Assembly (NCBI GenBank): GCA_021401465.1
Contig: JADDMT010000185.1
Coordinates: 1 to 45,664 of the forward strand
Length of the DNA stretch: 45,664 bases
Reading direction: 5' to 3'
Source of the DNA: Teratosphaeria epicoccoides
Lineage: Eukaryota; Ascomycota; Dothideomycetes; Mycosphaerellales; Teratosphaeriaceae
Part shown: in pieces, positions 33,516 to 45,157 of the stretch
How the letters are laid out: each line of letters starts with the position of its first letter
Position numbering within the stretch: position 1 is the stretch's first letter
Notes under the pieces: model-generated
Told to the model about the DNA's origin: nothing
Databases searched by the model: none
The model's input: the letters and a program-made list of their open reading frames with translations, nothing else
Program-made: the position numbers and the translations under genes

Positions 33516-36500
33516 ACCTACGGACAGACTAGACAGGGCTGCAACGATGTGCCGCGATCGGCGCCAGATACGCGAACAACCTTAGAGTATAGTTGCACAT
33601 TGACGAGACGCCAGCTAGGGCCTTAATAGATTCAGGATGTACTGGAATCTTCATGACGCCTAAGTTCGCCAGGACAGCTAGGATAAAGCTACAGGCGAAA
33701 ACGAATGCTTTCTCGCTACAAGCGATCGATGGAAAGCCGGTCACGTACAACCAAGGAATAGTTGACGAGGAGACCGAGATAATGCCTCTGCGGATGGGAC
33801 GCCACCGAGAGATGCTCTAGTTTGACATCATGGAGTCGCTAGGCTCGGATGTAGTACTAGGGTTGCCATGGCTAAGGAACGCCAACCCCTATATCGACTA
33901 GAAGAATGAGAGGATCTAGTTCCCAGAACTCTCAAGATCGATACCTCTACCTGTAGTGCACGACGTACTAGGCAAGATCGAAATATGTGCTATGACTTTA
34001 AGCGAGATGGTAGCCGCCATTAAGGATCTAGAACAGGAAGTGCATGTCCTATAGGTTAAAGCAACGCAATCGGAAGTCAGGGTCGAATTTACAGTTCCCG
34101 ATAAGTATAAAGAGTTCGCTACTCTTTTCGAGGAAGAACCCGACCAAGAAGCTCTGCCAGAACACTAGGAGTAGGACCATGGGATACCCTTACTCCCTAG
34201 CAAGACACTAACGAAGCAATCAGTTCGCCCGTTATTAGCAGCGAAACTAGAGATTCTCCGGAAATACCTAGAAGACAACCTCCAGAAAGGCTTCATTCGC
34301 GAGTCGCAGTCCCCGGCCGGATATCCGATCCTGTTTGTGCCTAAGGGGGAAGATGACTAGCGACTCTGCGTGGATTATCGTGGATTAAACGACATCACAA
34401 TAAAGAATAGTTATCCGCTTCCTTTGCTCTCGGAATTGCAGGACCGCCTGTAAGGAGCAATGTAGTTCTCGAAGTTTGACATACCCGGAGCATATAATCG
34501 AATTCGAATTAAGGAAGGCGAAGAATGGAAGACCGCGTTCCGAACTAGGTTCGGGTACTACGAGTACATAGTCATGCCATTTGGGTTGACAAACGCCCTG
34601 GCTACATAGCAGGCATTTATCAACAATGTGCTACGAGAGTACCTCGACGTCTTTGTGGTTGTATACCTAGACGACATCCTCGTCTATTCCCGGACGATCG
34701 AAGAACATAGGACTTACGTACGCAAGGTACTTCAGAAACTCCAGGACTACCGACTAAAGGTTAAGCCGCAGAAGAGCGAGTTTCATAAGCAGGAAGTACA
34801 ATTCCTTAGCTACGTAGTAGCATGGAATGGAATCAAGATGGACACTAAGAAAGTCTAGGTCGTAAAAGAGTAGCCTACGCCAACTAATGTTAAGGAAGTA
34901 TAGTCCTTCCTTGGATTCGCTAACTTCTACAGGAGATTTGTGGCAAACTATTCGAAGATCACGGCACTACTTACGACTCTTACGACGAAGGATACACCAT
35001 TCGTATGGGACGACGCCTAACGGAATGCCTTCAAGGAACTCAAGCGACGATTTACAGATCAGCCGATCTTACTTGTGTTCGACCCGGATAAGCCTATCAT
35101 AGTCGAAACAGATGCCTCCGACGTAGCACTCGGGGCATGCTTGAGTCAACTAGGACCGAGTAGACGACTACAGCTAGTCGCCTACTACTCGAGGAAATTG
35201 TCTGGACCGGAACTCCGATATGACGTCTACGACAAAGAACTTCTAGCTATAGTAGACGCCTACAAGGCCTAGCGGGTCTACTTAGAAGGTTCTAAGCACT
35301 AGGTCACGGTCTACACAGACTATGAGAACTTGCGATACTTCATAACGACGAAAGAGTTAAACTGACGACAGGTTTAGTAGAGCGAGGAGCTCTCTAGTTT
35401 TAACTGCAAGATCGTCTATCGTAAGGGGACCGACAACGCACGCGCCAATGCACTTAGCCGCCAGACGGACTATATGAAGGGCGTGAAGCGGGAGAAACAT
35501 GCTGTTCTCCAGGAAAATAGCGATGGCACGCTAGGAGTCAACCGACTCGCGGCCACGACTGTTACATAGACTAGTGGGTTTCAGGACGACCTGAAGAACG
35601 CCCTAATCTATGACCTAACCGCACTCGCTGTCCGCGACGACATTGATGGACAGGAGGATTAGGAAGACGAAGACAGAATCCTTCTGTTTTAAGGATTAGT
35701 ATACGTGCTAACGTCTTTACGATCGGAACTACTACGCCTCCGACACGACGTACCTTAGGCAGGACACCCGGGAGTGTCTAAAATGAAGCAAATTCTCCGA
35801 CAAGAATATTACTTCCCTGGGATGAGCAAGGCAATCGAGGACTACGTCCGTTGATGTGTGACTTGCTGACGAAGTAAGCACGACCGTCACAGACCGTATA
35901 GGCTACTACGACTACTAAAGGTACCTTAACGGCCATGGGAATCGCTCGCTATGGATTTTATCGTTAAACTACCTTAGTCGAGAGAACCCGCGACTAATGA
36001 GTTCTTCGACGGGATCATGGTAGTAGTCGACCGATTTACCAAGTTCGGGAAATTTATCCCTTACCACGAAGACTTCAAGACTAAAGATATCGCGCATGTC
36101 TTCATCAAATGGGTAGTGGCATTACACGGCATGCTATAGGACCTAGTAACGGATCGAGGATCCGTGTTTACCTCTAACTTCTGGAGAGCCCTAATGAGAC
36201 AATTCTAGGTCAAACATCGATTAAGTACTTCCTTCTACCCTTAGACGGATAGACAGACAGAACGCCTAAATCAGACGTTAGAACAGTACCTTCGATCCTA
36301 TGTTAATAGGGACCAGAACAACTAGGTAGAGTTGTTGCTAATGGCATAGCTCGCGTATAATAGTACGCCGGCAGAGTCGACAGGACTCTCGCCATTTCAG
36401 ATGGCGTATAGATCAGCTATAGAAGACATTCCAGACGTCTTAGCTAGTAATCCGAACCTAGCAGCACTCGGACGAGTAGAACATCTACGCCGACTGCAAA

Positions 36501-37012
36501 CAGAAGCACGACTCGACCTGCAGTTCTATTAGCAGAACATGGCACGGTACGCGAATCGTAAAAGAATTGAGGGACTAATTCTAAAGGAGGGGGACAAGGT
36601 GTATCTCCTCCGCCGTTACATCAAATCGGACAAACCGAGTAAAAAACTAGACGCTGTAAAACTAGGACTATTCAGGATCAAGGCCAAGACAGGACCAGTC
36701 AATTTTGAATTACAGCTACCCGAGCAGATGAGAATACACCCTGTGTTCTATGTCTCTCTGCTAGAACAAGTAGCGCCAGACGCCGCACTGTAATCAGAAC
36801 CCTTACTACTCGACCCTGAAGTAGAAGAACTAGAGTACTCTGTCGAAAGGATTATCGACACTCGCTAGCGGGACAGACAGCGACAGTACTTAGTAAAATA
36901 GGAAGGATATGGGAGTACCGAGAACACCTGGGAACCCCTAGAACACCTGCGAAACTGTCAGCAAAAGATACGAAGTTTCGAGAAAGGAACGAACCTAGGA
37001 AGAAGATCCTAA
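33488..37012 (+). pseudogene. B2 pol (protease to chromodomain)
   Basis: The frame is -1 relative to gag. Protease keeps ALIDSGCTGIFM. RT keeps FGLTNAL and VVYLDDILVYS (34661). RNase H keeps VETDASDVALGACLSQ (35098). Integrase has the H-H-C-C finger (GHPGVSKM, CVTC), then MDFIVKLP, TDRGSVFTSNFW and QTERLNQTL, so all three acidic catalytic residues remain. The chromodomain near the end reads EYSVERIIDTR with WEPLEHL, which suggests targeting to heterochromatin. Stops are TAG at Trp/Gln positions, plus rare TGA. The end at TAA 37010-37012 is shared with B1. It copies the element and integrates it. It is inactive here, but close to the ancestral sequence. Confidence 0.9.
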
Positions 37013-37627
37013 GCCACGACTAGACTCCTGCGGGACGCCGTCGACCGGCTCGGCTATCACGCCATCCAGGAAACCCTAATATGAGGAGTTAGCGAAACCC
37101 TCTATTGCGCTCCATGTCGTAGGACTAAGAGCGAGACCCGCGGAAGGATCTAGGTCAAGAAGAAACCCGGCCTGCGCAAGAGCTTGTTCCTCGGCCTCCT
37201 CCTCCCTGATCTCGCGCTCCTCGAGAGCGCGACCATCTTCGACCTCCTAGTCGACTACGTCTAACTGTTTTCGAAGACGCATCTCCTTCGCATGCGCCTC
37301 TAGCATCTTCTGCGAAGCTTCGGCTAGGACTACCTTCGCACGATCGAGATCGGCAATTAGTCTTTTCCGCTAATCGCCTAACTTCTTCTATTCGACCTCT
37401 GTCACCTTCGCGTCGCAACTCCGACAGTTGCTAAAGTGACATTGCGAACATTTCCCCGAGGAAATGTGTACCCGACAGACGAGCTTTAGCTCTTGACACT
37501 AAGTACAGGACTTCATGCTGTCCTGGCCCTAACGATGGATTCGATTCGCGCGGCGTTTGCGTTTCTGCGTTAAAGGGGCGTCAGTGTCTAGAATGACACA
37601 AGGCAGTGATGTAGAAAGAGAAGACAT
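36995..37627 (-). pseudogene. B2 antisense accessory ORF (Zn2Cys6-like plus coiled coil)
   Basis: The minus-strand frame from ATG 37627 to TAG 36995-36997 is 211 codons and overlaps the pol end tail-to-tail by about 18 bp. It starts MSSLSTSLPCVILDTDAPLT, then QKRKRRANRI (basic). All Cys of the array CX2CX6CX8CX2CX4CX2C are present in this copy. The spacing to the last Cys (X7) fits the Zn(II)2Cys6 rule CX2CX6CX5-12CX2CX6-8C. A coiled coil of about 70 residues follows (KRLIADLDRAKVVLAEASQK, EEREIREEEAEEQ), then LLDLDPSAGLALSP. Internal stops are TAG only. The open stretch 37155-37418 in another frame is a shadow. A DNA-binding regulator is inference. Confidence 0.7.
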
Positions 37628-37690
37628 CACAGTTTGAAAGAAGAAACAAGAGAAACCCCGCACTAATGAGGTAGCTTAGGGACGAGCTAG

Positions 37691-37706
37691 ACTAAGAGGG
37701 GGATAG
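37691..37706 (+). other. Polypurine tract of B2
   Basis: AAGAGGGGGATAG directly precedes the 3' LTR. It is the expected plus-strand primer and is conserved in B1 and B3. Confidence 0.7.
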
Positions 37707-38196
37707 TGTCATGAGTGTCAGGAGTACTGTCCAGAGTACTATAGGATATAGGATCATGTAGGTCCTGAGTGCTATGAGTCATAGTACTATCATAGGAGTA
37801 CTATGAGTCATAGGCATAGTCATAGAAGAAAGGATCTGTCACGTGAGGACAGATCCCCGGATCTATAGGGTTAGTCTATAGATCCATAGGCTTACAAGGA
37901 AGAAGGGATCTGTCACGTGATGACAGACCCTTAGATCTGTGGGGTTAGTCCACAGATCTACAGACACGGATCTATCAGGTCTGTCGACAGATCTAACAGA
38001 GCTGCTCTGTCGCTCTCTAGTATATAGGGATGGCTTTAGGACAGGCAGTTAGGAGCTTCGTGCTTAATCTCAATTTAATCCTCTCTTGCTTAGAGGAGAG
38101 TTAGTTACAAGGTTAACTGCCATTGTCGATATTCTTCATAGCTCCCGAGTCTAACACCTGGTCACCTTCCTGCTATCGGCACCTACCCTTATGACA
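37707..38196 (+). repeat. 3' LTR of B2 (490 bp)
   Basis: It has the same length as the 5' LTR and the same TGAGTCA, CACGTG and TATATA motifs. In the antisense direction it lies just upstream of the accessory ORF (80 bp from its ATG), so it may act as that gene's promoter. Confidence 0.94.
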
Positions 38197-38201
38197 TCTC
38201 T
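38197..38201. repeat. Target-site duplication TCTCT (right copy, B2)
   Basis: This matches 31174-31178. Confidence 0.9.
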
Positions 38202-39515
38202 CCTCCGCGTGTTAGTAAGGCGTCTCCTACCCGCGAGGTATGCGTGACTAGTACTAACCGAAGCGTAGCCGAGATCTGCGTTAGCAGGTTTAATGAGGGC
38301 AGTGTCTACCGCAATTATGTCAACTGTAATAGCAAGCATCAAAAATGCTAAGACCTCCCTAAAGAGGTATATGGCGAGTACAACTAGCTCTGCTGTAACA
38401 TCGATGACTTCTAGAGTACGTGCGACAAGGGGATTACTAAAGGTACTCCGACTATGAACAGGCTACAGGCTAAGTACTACGAGGCACTCGCCTACCTACT
38501 TGGCGCCCTCTCGTGCTTTACTGCGACTACTAACCGTTCTCACGGCGGTGTTCGCTTCGACTCTCTGCTAACAGGCGAAAACGTTTGTCTAGGTCTAATC
38601 GCAGACTTAGTCTAGAAGATCTTGAAGGTGCTAACTGTTAGGGTCGAGACCTTCGCTATAGTACGCTTATAGTGCAGGTACCCTCTAAGTATGAATGCTA
38701 ACTTTCTCCGCTAGGCTAACGTTAGCGTCGAGAAATATCCGACTAGCCGTTAGCGTTAGTAACTCGGGGCCCTTGCCTCTATTGACGATGACTTTAAGAC
38801 GCGGATAATCCGCAAGAAGGTTATCAAGCAATTTACTACTCCTGCTACTAAGGCTACGCCCTAGCGCCGTACTAAGAGACAGCCTGCCTCTAAGCCGGTC
38901 CTAAGGACTAAGCCGTAAGTTACTTACTCGAATCCTGTCGCGTGCGTATAGCTAACACATTGTAGCGCCGCCGCCTACGCCGCCTCGACGCTACTGTCTA
39001 AGAAGAAGAAGAGGGCCAGGGCTAAAATTGAGGTTAGTGACGAGGAAGCCGAGCCTTCCCCGCTTGCGACCCGCACTACGTCTGTCAAGACGCTAAGGCA
39101 CAAGCCTCTAGGCCAGATCTTTGAGGATGAGGAGGATGACGACGTCTAGGATACCTTCGGTCCTAACGTAATCCCTTCGCGCTGTAGTGTCACCGCACTA
39201 GTTGCGCCTAAGGGAGACACCGAGTCTAATGATGTAGTCAACACTCATGTCAAGAAGCGCAAGATGATCTCGAGGGCCGAGCGCGACAGCTACAAGCGCG
39301 CTCGAGTCTCTTCGCCTTCTAATGCTAAGGATGAGGTAGTCGTCGCGACTAGGCGCGGTAAGGGTGTCGCTAGTTCTCTAGCTACTATAGGCTCTAAAGA
39401 CGAGCTCCCTCGCAACCTACTAAAGAAGAAGATGCCGGCCTCTCTTTGTGGCGTTGCTACCCCCGTTACTCATGGTCGCTTCAGGGTGTTTAGTAGACCC
39501 CGTGCAGGTAGGTAG
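38202..39515 (+). pseudogene. A2 antisense ORF, codons 37 to end
   Basis: This continues the frame from 31178 (PPRVSKASPTREVCV) to TAG 39513-39515, for a total of 474 codons as in A1. It includes EICVSRF, YVNCNSKHQKC and DLPKEVYGEYN in the Cys-rich part. LTVRVETFAIVR lies in the middle, and KKKKRARAKIEVSDEEAEPS, FEDEEDDDV, KKRKMISRAERDS and RRGKGVASSLATIG towards the C-terminus. Stops are TAG/TAA only. Comparison with A1 shows many amino-acid changes but no indel. That is stronger than expected for a spurious frame. The family is unknown to me. Confidence 0.7.
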
Positions 39516-39730
39516 TCCCTAGCGGACCGTAACAAGAAAGACTCTCCTGCTTCGGGTTTAGTCAGGAAGCCCCTAACTAGTAGTCGCTAAGCATTAGCTA
39601 CGAAGCTAATCCGAGCATGTCTCTTGTTCTTCTTAGGTTTATTCTAGGTGTGCCTTTAGGCATCAATGATGTATAAGTAGGGTGTTTGCTTCTCGTTGTT
39701 ACTTCGCGCGTCATGCGCTATATACACGTG
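39516..39730. other. Convergent spacer of A2
   Basis: These 215 bp lie between the ends of the antisense ORF and gag-pol, the same length as in A1. No gene is seen. Confidence 0.5.
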
Positions 39731-42700
39731 TTAAGAATCCTGCTCCAGAACCCTCATCTTCCTACGAATCGACCTTCTTAAGCCCTGCTTACGCCTCCTC
39801 CGCTCTTCGAATTCACGAATAGCTTCCAGAGCGTTCTTGTAGTCTTTAGCCAGAACCTATTATGTGTACTCAGGTAGGTATCCTTTCTACTTTACTAGAT
39901 AGTACGTTGCGCCCTTACGCCGCATACTGTCCTTAATACCCTCGACTTCCTACTCTTCGTTCTCTTCTGCTACTAGCATCGGGTCCGTAGGCTCTTCGCC
40001 CTTGCGCTATACCCATGGTTCGAGTAGAGATACGTAGAAGACATCGTGCACATGATACGACGATAGCAACGATAGCTAGTATGCCTGCGAGCCTATCGCG
40101 TTACGTATCTAGAAGGGTCCGACGAACCTTGGCGTTATCTTCTTGCTTACAAGTTTCAGCTTGAGATTCTTCGTCAACAGTAATACCTTCGTACTAACTG
40201 CGTACTACATCGGTTTAGCACAGGCGTTATTATGTTTAATCTAGGATTCTGAGGCCTTTTTCTAGTGTTCTATTAGCACCGAATGTACCTCGCGCATACG
40301 CCGCGCTAATTCCGCGGCAGCCGGCACCCTCTCCTTAGAAGACTCATCCCGAGGCGGTTCTAGGTGTATTTCTGGATCAAAGCTATAAAGAATCTGAAAT
40401 GGCGACATGCGTATAGTAGCATACACGCTGTCATTAACTGCAAATTCCGCCATAGGAATTACGTTAGCCTAGGCATCCTAGTTCTTAGCGTAGTAGCACC
40501 AAAGGTACTACTTAAGAGTCTAGTTTATACGTTTAGTCTAACCATTAGTCTGTAGATAGAATGCTGTACTTAGGCGGTGCTTAACACGCGCCTCAAACAT
40601 AAATTCTTGCTAGTATTCACTAGTGAAGACAGAACCTCGATCCGATAGGATACTTCGGGGGACACTAAAGCGCCGTATAACTTCGTCGCGAAGTAGCCGC
40701 GTAAGCTCGCCACTTGTGCACCTTTTCGTATATAGGATGAAGACATTTATCTTTAAGTATCGGTCGACTACTACAAGGACAGCATTAACCACATCGCCTT
40801 TCTACTTTGCTAGCGGCAAATCAGTAATGAAATCCATAGTCAAGTCTTGCTATAGTCTCTCTAGTAGTAGGAGCGCCTAAGCATCGCCGTAGGGGCGATA
40901 GCGCCGAGATTTGCTAATCTGGCACGTCTAGCAGGATTTGACATAGTCAGAGACATCCTGTTCTAGCGTAGGCTACTAGTATTTGCGTCCGAGAAGTACG
41001 TTCGTCTTCTCTACGCCAAAATAGCCCGCGAGTTTATCGTCATGATGAATACAGAGGAGCTACGAACGGAGTACGCGGTTAGCGGGTACGTAGAGCCTAT
41101 TGTCAAAGTACTACAAGTCGCCTGACTTAGTCTAGTACTTCAGACCGCCTGCGGTGTCCTAGAGGGCTACACCCTTATTAATTAACTCCGGTTCTCGCTC
41201 TTGCAATTGCTGAATAAGTCTCGAGACTTCTTTAAAGGGTTCTTTAGACATCGCATGCTTACTACATGTAAGCTAGTTAACTACCGCACGGATCGAGCTA
41301 GACATAGTCGCCATAGCTGCTAGATAGGGGGGTTCGTTACTAGCGGAGGCTATGAGGCCCCATTAGACCCGTAGTCGACCTACAAGAGGAGCTAACAACA
41401 GATCGCCGCCCTAAACTACAAGCTTCGTTTACAGCGTAGGGAGAAGCTGTTAGTTACCCTCTTCCCTAGTGTCGTAGTCTAGTCGTCGCGAAGGACTATC
41501 GGCCGGATTCGTCTTTCCGGAACGATGCTAGATAACGAAGTCAAAGCTAGCGAGGAAAGTCGCCTACCTTACTTGCCGACTACTTAGCTACTTTATGCCT
41601 ATAAAGCTACGAAGGTTGTTATAGTTAGTAAGCACCTTAATAGGGTACGCTACGCCTTCGAGGTAGTGTTAGTACTCCTTGAAGCTGTCAACAATAGCCA
41701 AAAGTTCTTAGTCATGAGTCTCATAGTTAAGCTTAGCGCCCTGCATCTTCCGCAACTAGAAGGTAATCAGGTACTATCGCGTACTACCTTCGTGCGACTA
41801 GAGCTGCGATATAATTGCGGCTATTGCGAATTTTGAAGCATTAGTCTCTATCCAGATCTTCGTAGCGGGGTCAAAGTGCCGAAGTATAGGCGTAGTTTAA
41901 AAAGCTACTTTGAGTTTAGAGAAGGCCTTACTCTAAGCCTCCTCCTAAGGCACTTTCCCTGGCTTTTTTCCTCAAACCGCGCCCTTTGCGAGGGCCGTGA
42001 GGGGAGCTACGATCTTCGAGTAAGATCGTATGAATCTGCAATAGAAGTTAGTAAATCCTAGGAATACCTGCACTTCTTAGAGAGTAGTTAGCCGCGGCTA
42101 CTCCGCGATTACGGACACCCTTCGGTCATCCATGATGACTCCTTCTGTAGAGACAATGTATCCAAGAAACTTAATCCTATCTGTCAGGAATAAGCACTTC
42201 TTTAGGTTCGCGTATAGAGCGAACTTGCGGAGCCGTTCGAGCACTATACTTAGATGCTAAATATGCTCCTCCTTCGAGTCGGAATAGACTAGTATATCGT
42301 CTAAATATACTACGTAGCAGGTGTTAACAAGGTCGGCTAGGGCCCGGTTAATATACGCTTAGAACGTTGCTAGTACGTTAGTCAAGCTAAATGGCATCAC
42401 TATATACTCGAAGTGTCTATACTACGTTTAGAATGCAGTCTTCTACTTGTCGCCCTTTCGGATCGGTATCTAGTAGTAGGCGTCCTTCAAGTCGATAGAC
42501 GAGAAGATAGCGGCGCGACTAAGGCGGTCAAGCGTCTCGCTAATAAGTAGTAGGGGGCAGCGGTTCTTCTAGGTTACCGCGTTAAGGCCCCTATAGTTAA
42601 CGTATAGGCGGAGTATGTTATCCTTCTTCAGGACAAACATAACTAGCGCTCTAGCTTCGCTGTCGCTTCGTCGGATCCACGCGTTCCTTTGCGCCTTGTA

Positions 42701-44470
42701 GAGATAGTCTCGAAGTGTTTCAAGCTACGATTCCGACATAGGGTACAGAGGTCGATGCGGAGGGTTGTAGCCCTCCTTAAGGTTAATCGCATGTTCCGCG
42801 TCTAGGGCCTAGGCATAGGCCGCAGCCTCTGCGTCGAAAATATCGGCGTATTCCTCTAACTCAGGCAGAAGGGTAACGTCCTCCTTGACGTTCTGTATGC
42901 GGACCGCATAAACGCATTAGACCTTCTTCATGTCCCTATAGAAGCTACGTGCGTCACGTATCCGCATCGCAGGAACTTCGCCTATAGAGCTGTAGAACTA
43001 GTTGTTAGTAGCTCTATTAACAACGACTCCCTGCTTGTGGCGCTAAGGGCGGCCGAGTAGGAGCTCCTTATTAGGAACGTCTTCAGCGTAGAAGACTTCA
43101 TTAGTCTCGCGCACTTCTCCTAAGGAGTCCGCGAGTTAGAGGCGCACGTTGTACGCGCCTTAAGCTGCTACGCCTTCGCCCCGAAAGGACTTCATGGTAG
43201 GTAGCAGGGCTCCTGGGATCGGCTTCAAACTAAGCCGTACGATTACCCTCTAGGGTATCACGTTAACCTCCGCAAGGTCATCTAACATACAGTCTACTAC
43301 CTCGAGCGAGCCGTTAACTCGGACCGTACCGGATAGGCGCTAGGCAGGCCACGAGTCTACACTATCGGTAACAGACAGCTTAGATACCCGCGGTAGCTAT
43401 TCGGTTGTCTTAGGCTTGTCCTTCTTTCGCCTCCCCTCTAGGGAGGTTTCAGACACCTTGCTTACCTTCTTCCTATCACTTCGTTTAGGATAGCAAGCCG
43501 CCTAGTAGTCCCTCGCTCTACAGATGTAGCAGCTACTCAGAGGCTTCTCGCTACTGTCTTTTAGCTTAGAGGGCTTGCTTCTCTAGAATGAACTACCATG
43601 TTAGACGTGGCCCCTAGGGCGCTTGTAATAGCGGCCCTTCGGTAGGTCCTTAGGGCTTAGACGCTTATTGTCCTTACCGCCTGATTTTCCATTTCGCTTC
43701 AAGGTGATTTCCATACGTGTCGCAAGGGACACGAGGTCTTGCTAAGTCGTCGGAAGTTCATGAAAAGTCATGATTATGTTCCGAAGATTGTCATTAAGTT
43801 TAACAAGCAAGTGCCGCACGCGTTACGTCTCGGTATAGGGTAGCATCTGTCTCTCGAGCGTAGCGAGATAGGTTACGAAGCTAGAGGTTATTTGTCCCTT
43901 CCCCTGCTTGGCCTTCTCGTACTTAACAGACACGGTAAGGGCGCGATTCCCCGGATCCTCGACCTAGTCGACATAGAACTAGCGAAAGTCCGCCTACATA
44001 TACGTTCTATTGTAGACCCGCATAAGGTCATACTGTTTATGCTAATTGTTGCGAGGTTCCTTATCCTCTTTGAGCTACATCATACTAAAGGCGACTCGTT
44101 TGCCCTCTGTAGAATATCCACGTAGGTTAAGCACGAAAACTGCCTTACATGCCTGCAAGAAAGTTCGCGCCTCCTTCAAGGTGTCTCCCTTAAACAGCTT
44201 CGGGTTGCGTGCATTACGACTACCTCCTAGTTAGCCTACTATGGCCCCGAATTTAGGCACCAGGTTCGCGGGCACACGCGGAGGGTCTGCGCCTCCTAGT
44301 AAGTTGTCTTTGCGGGTCCCTAGCGTGAAATCTCGCTAGATTTCTTCGTCCGCTAGTTCGTTAGTACCGCTTATAGCGACGTCTTCGTCGTCCTCGCCGT
44401 TGTCGCTACTAGGAGCGGTGCGGCTCTAGCTCTAGTTCGCAAGGCAGTTCGCGACCTAATCGACAATCAT
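39731..44470 (-). pseudogene. A2 gag-pol (full length, stops only)
   Basis: The minus-strand frame from ATG 44470 to TAA 39731-39733 is exactly 4740 bp with no net frameshift. The domain order is as in A1: a zinc knuckle now reading CYICRARDY, protease LDDLAEVN, RT, RNase H, integrase (stretch MAEFAVNDSV at 40453) and chromodomain close to the end. Many TAG/TAA stops sit at the same codons as in A1, for example after NAVT, after AYY and after the initial MIVD. It supplies the sequence missing from A1 at the 49-bp deletion. It is inactive because of stops. Confidence 0.9.
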
Positions 44471-44588
44471 GGCTATGAGGGCTAGGTCGATAGTCAGGGT
44501 TAGTTGCGGTCCCTATGCGAGGGGTCTATTGCCTAGTCTGCCGCGTAATTAGCCTCTAGCGGAACCGTCGCTCGATGCGGTGTCGCTC
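44471..44588 (-). other. A2 leader remnant up to B3
   Basis: This is the counterpart of about 3018-3135 in A1. It is cut by the B3 insertion after CGCTC, so the A2 5' LTR is outside the window. Confidence 0.6.
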
Positions 44589-45078
44589 TGTCATAAGGGT
44601 AGGTGCTAATGGCAGGAAGGTGACTAGGTGTTAGACTCAGGAGCTGTGAAGAATATCGACAATGGCAGTTGACCTTGTAACTAACTCTCCTCTAAGCAAG
44701 AGAGGATTGAATTGAGATTAAGCACGAAGCTCCTAACTGCCTGTCCTAAAGCTATCCCTATATACTAGAGAGCGACAGAGCAGCTCTGTTAGATCTGTCG
44801 ACAGACCCGACAGATCCGTGTCTGTAGATCTATGGACTAACCCCACAGATCTAAGGGTCTATCATCACGTGACAGATCCCTTCTTCCTTGCAAGCCCATA
44901 GATCTGTAGACTAACCCTACAGATCCGGGGATCTATCCTCACGTGACAGATCCTTTCTTCTATGACTATGCCTATGACTTATAGTACTCTCATGACAGTA
45001 CTATAACTCATAGCACTTAGGACCTACATGATCCTGTATCCTATAGTACTCCGGACAGTACTCCTGACACTCATGACA
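44589..45078 (-). repeat. 3' LTR of B3 (490 bp)
   Basis: It is the reverse complement of the B2 LTR and has the same length. CACGTG boxes are retained, but one of the two GAGTCA-type sites is mutated. Confidence 0.92.
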
Positions 45079-45157
45079 CTATCCCCCTCTTAGTCTAGCT
45101 CGTCCCTAAGCTACCTTATTAGTGCGGGGTTTCTCTGGTTTCTTCTTTCAAACTATG

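Larger units (their letters stand above)
31179..38196 (+). mobile_element. Element B2: complete Ty3/gypsy chromovirus, best preserved
   Basis: This 7018-bp element has 490-bp LTRs (TGTCATGAG to TTATGACA), a TCTCT duplication and the polypurine tract AAGAGGGGGATAG before the 3' LTR. Gag and pol are in two frames joined by a GGGAAAC site. The accessory ORF is antisense at 36995-37627. Of all copies it keeps the most catalytic motifs. It inserted into A2 after A2 was in place. Confidence 0.95.
29913..44588 (-). mobile_element. Element A2: inverted copy of A, interrupted by B2 and B3
   Basis: This is the minus-strand copy of A. It is interrupted at 31179-38196 by B2 (with TCTCT duplicated) and at 44589 by B3, which extends past the window. 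Its 3' LTR is at 29913-30272. The 5' LTR and about 150 bp of leader must lie beyond B3. Gag-pol here is full length (4740 bp), without the 49-bp deletion seen in A1. Removing B2 gives A2 the same internal order and length as A1. Confidence 0.92.

Noticed and set aside
33482..33520. Gag-pol frame change in B as random frameshift damage.
   Set aside because: B1 and B2 share the same offset, and a phased slippery heptamer sits at the switch.
33529..33750. Minus-strand ORF opposite the B2 protease (counterpart 19931-20152).
   Set aside because: The complementary strand encodes the protease with ALIDSG, so this is a shadow.
37155..37418. Gly/Arg/Ser-rich ORF on the minus strand (and its twin at 45394-45630).
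   Set aside because: It lies one frame off the Cys-array and coiled-coil frame. Its composition follows from the opposite phase of Glu/Lys-rich codons, and it has no conserved start.
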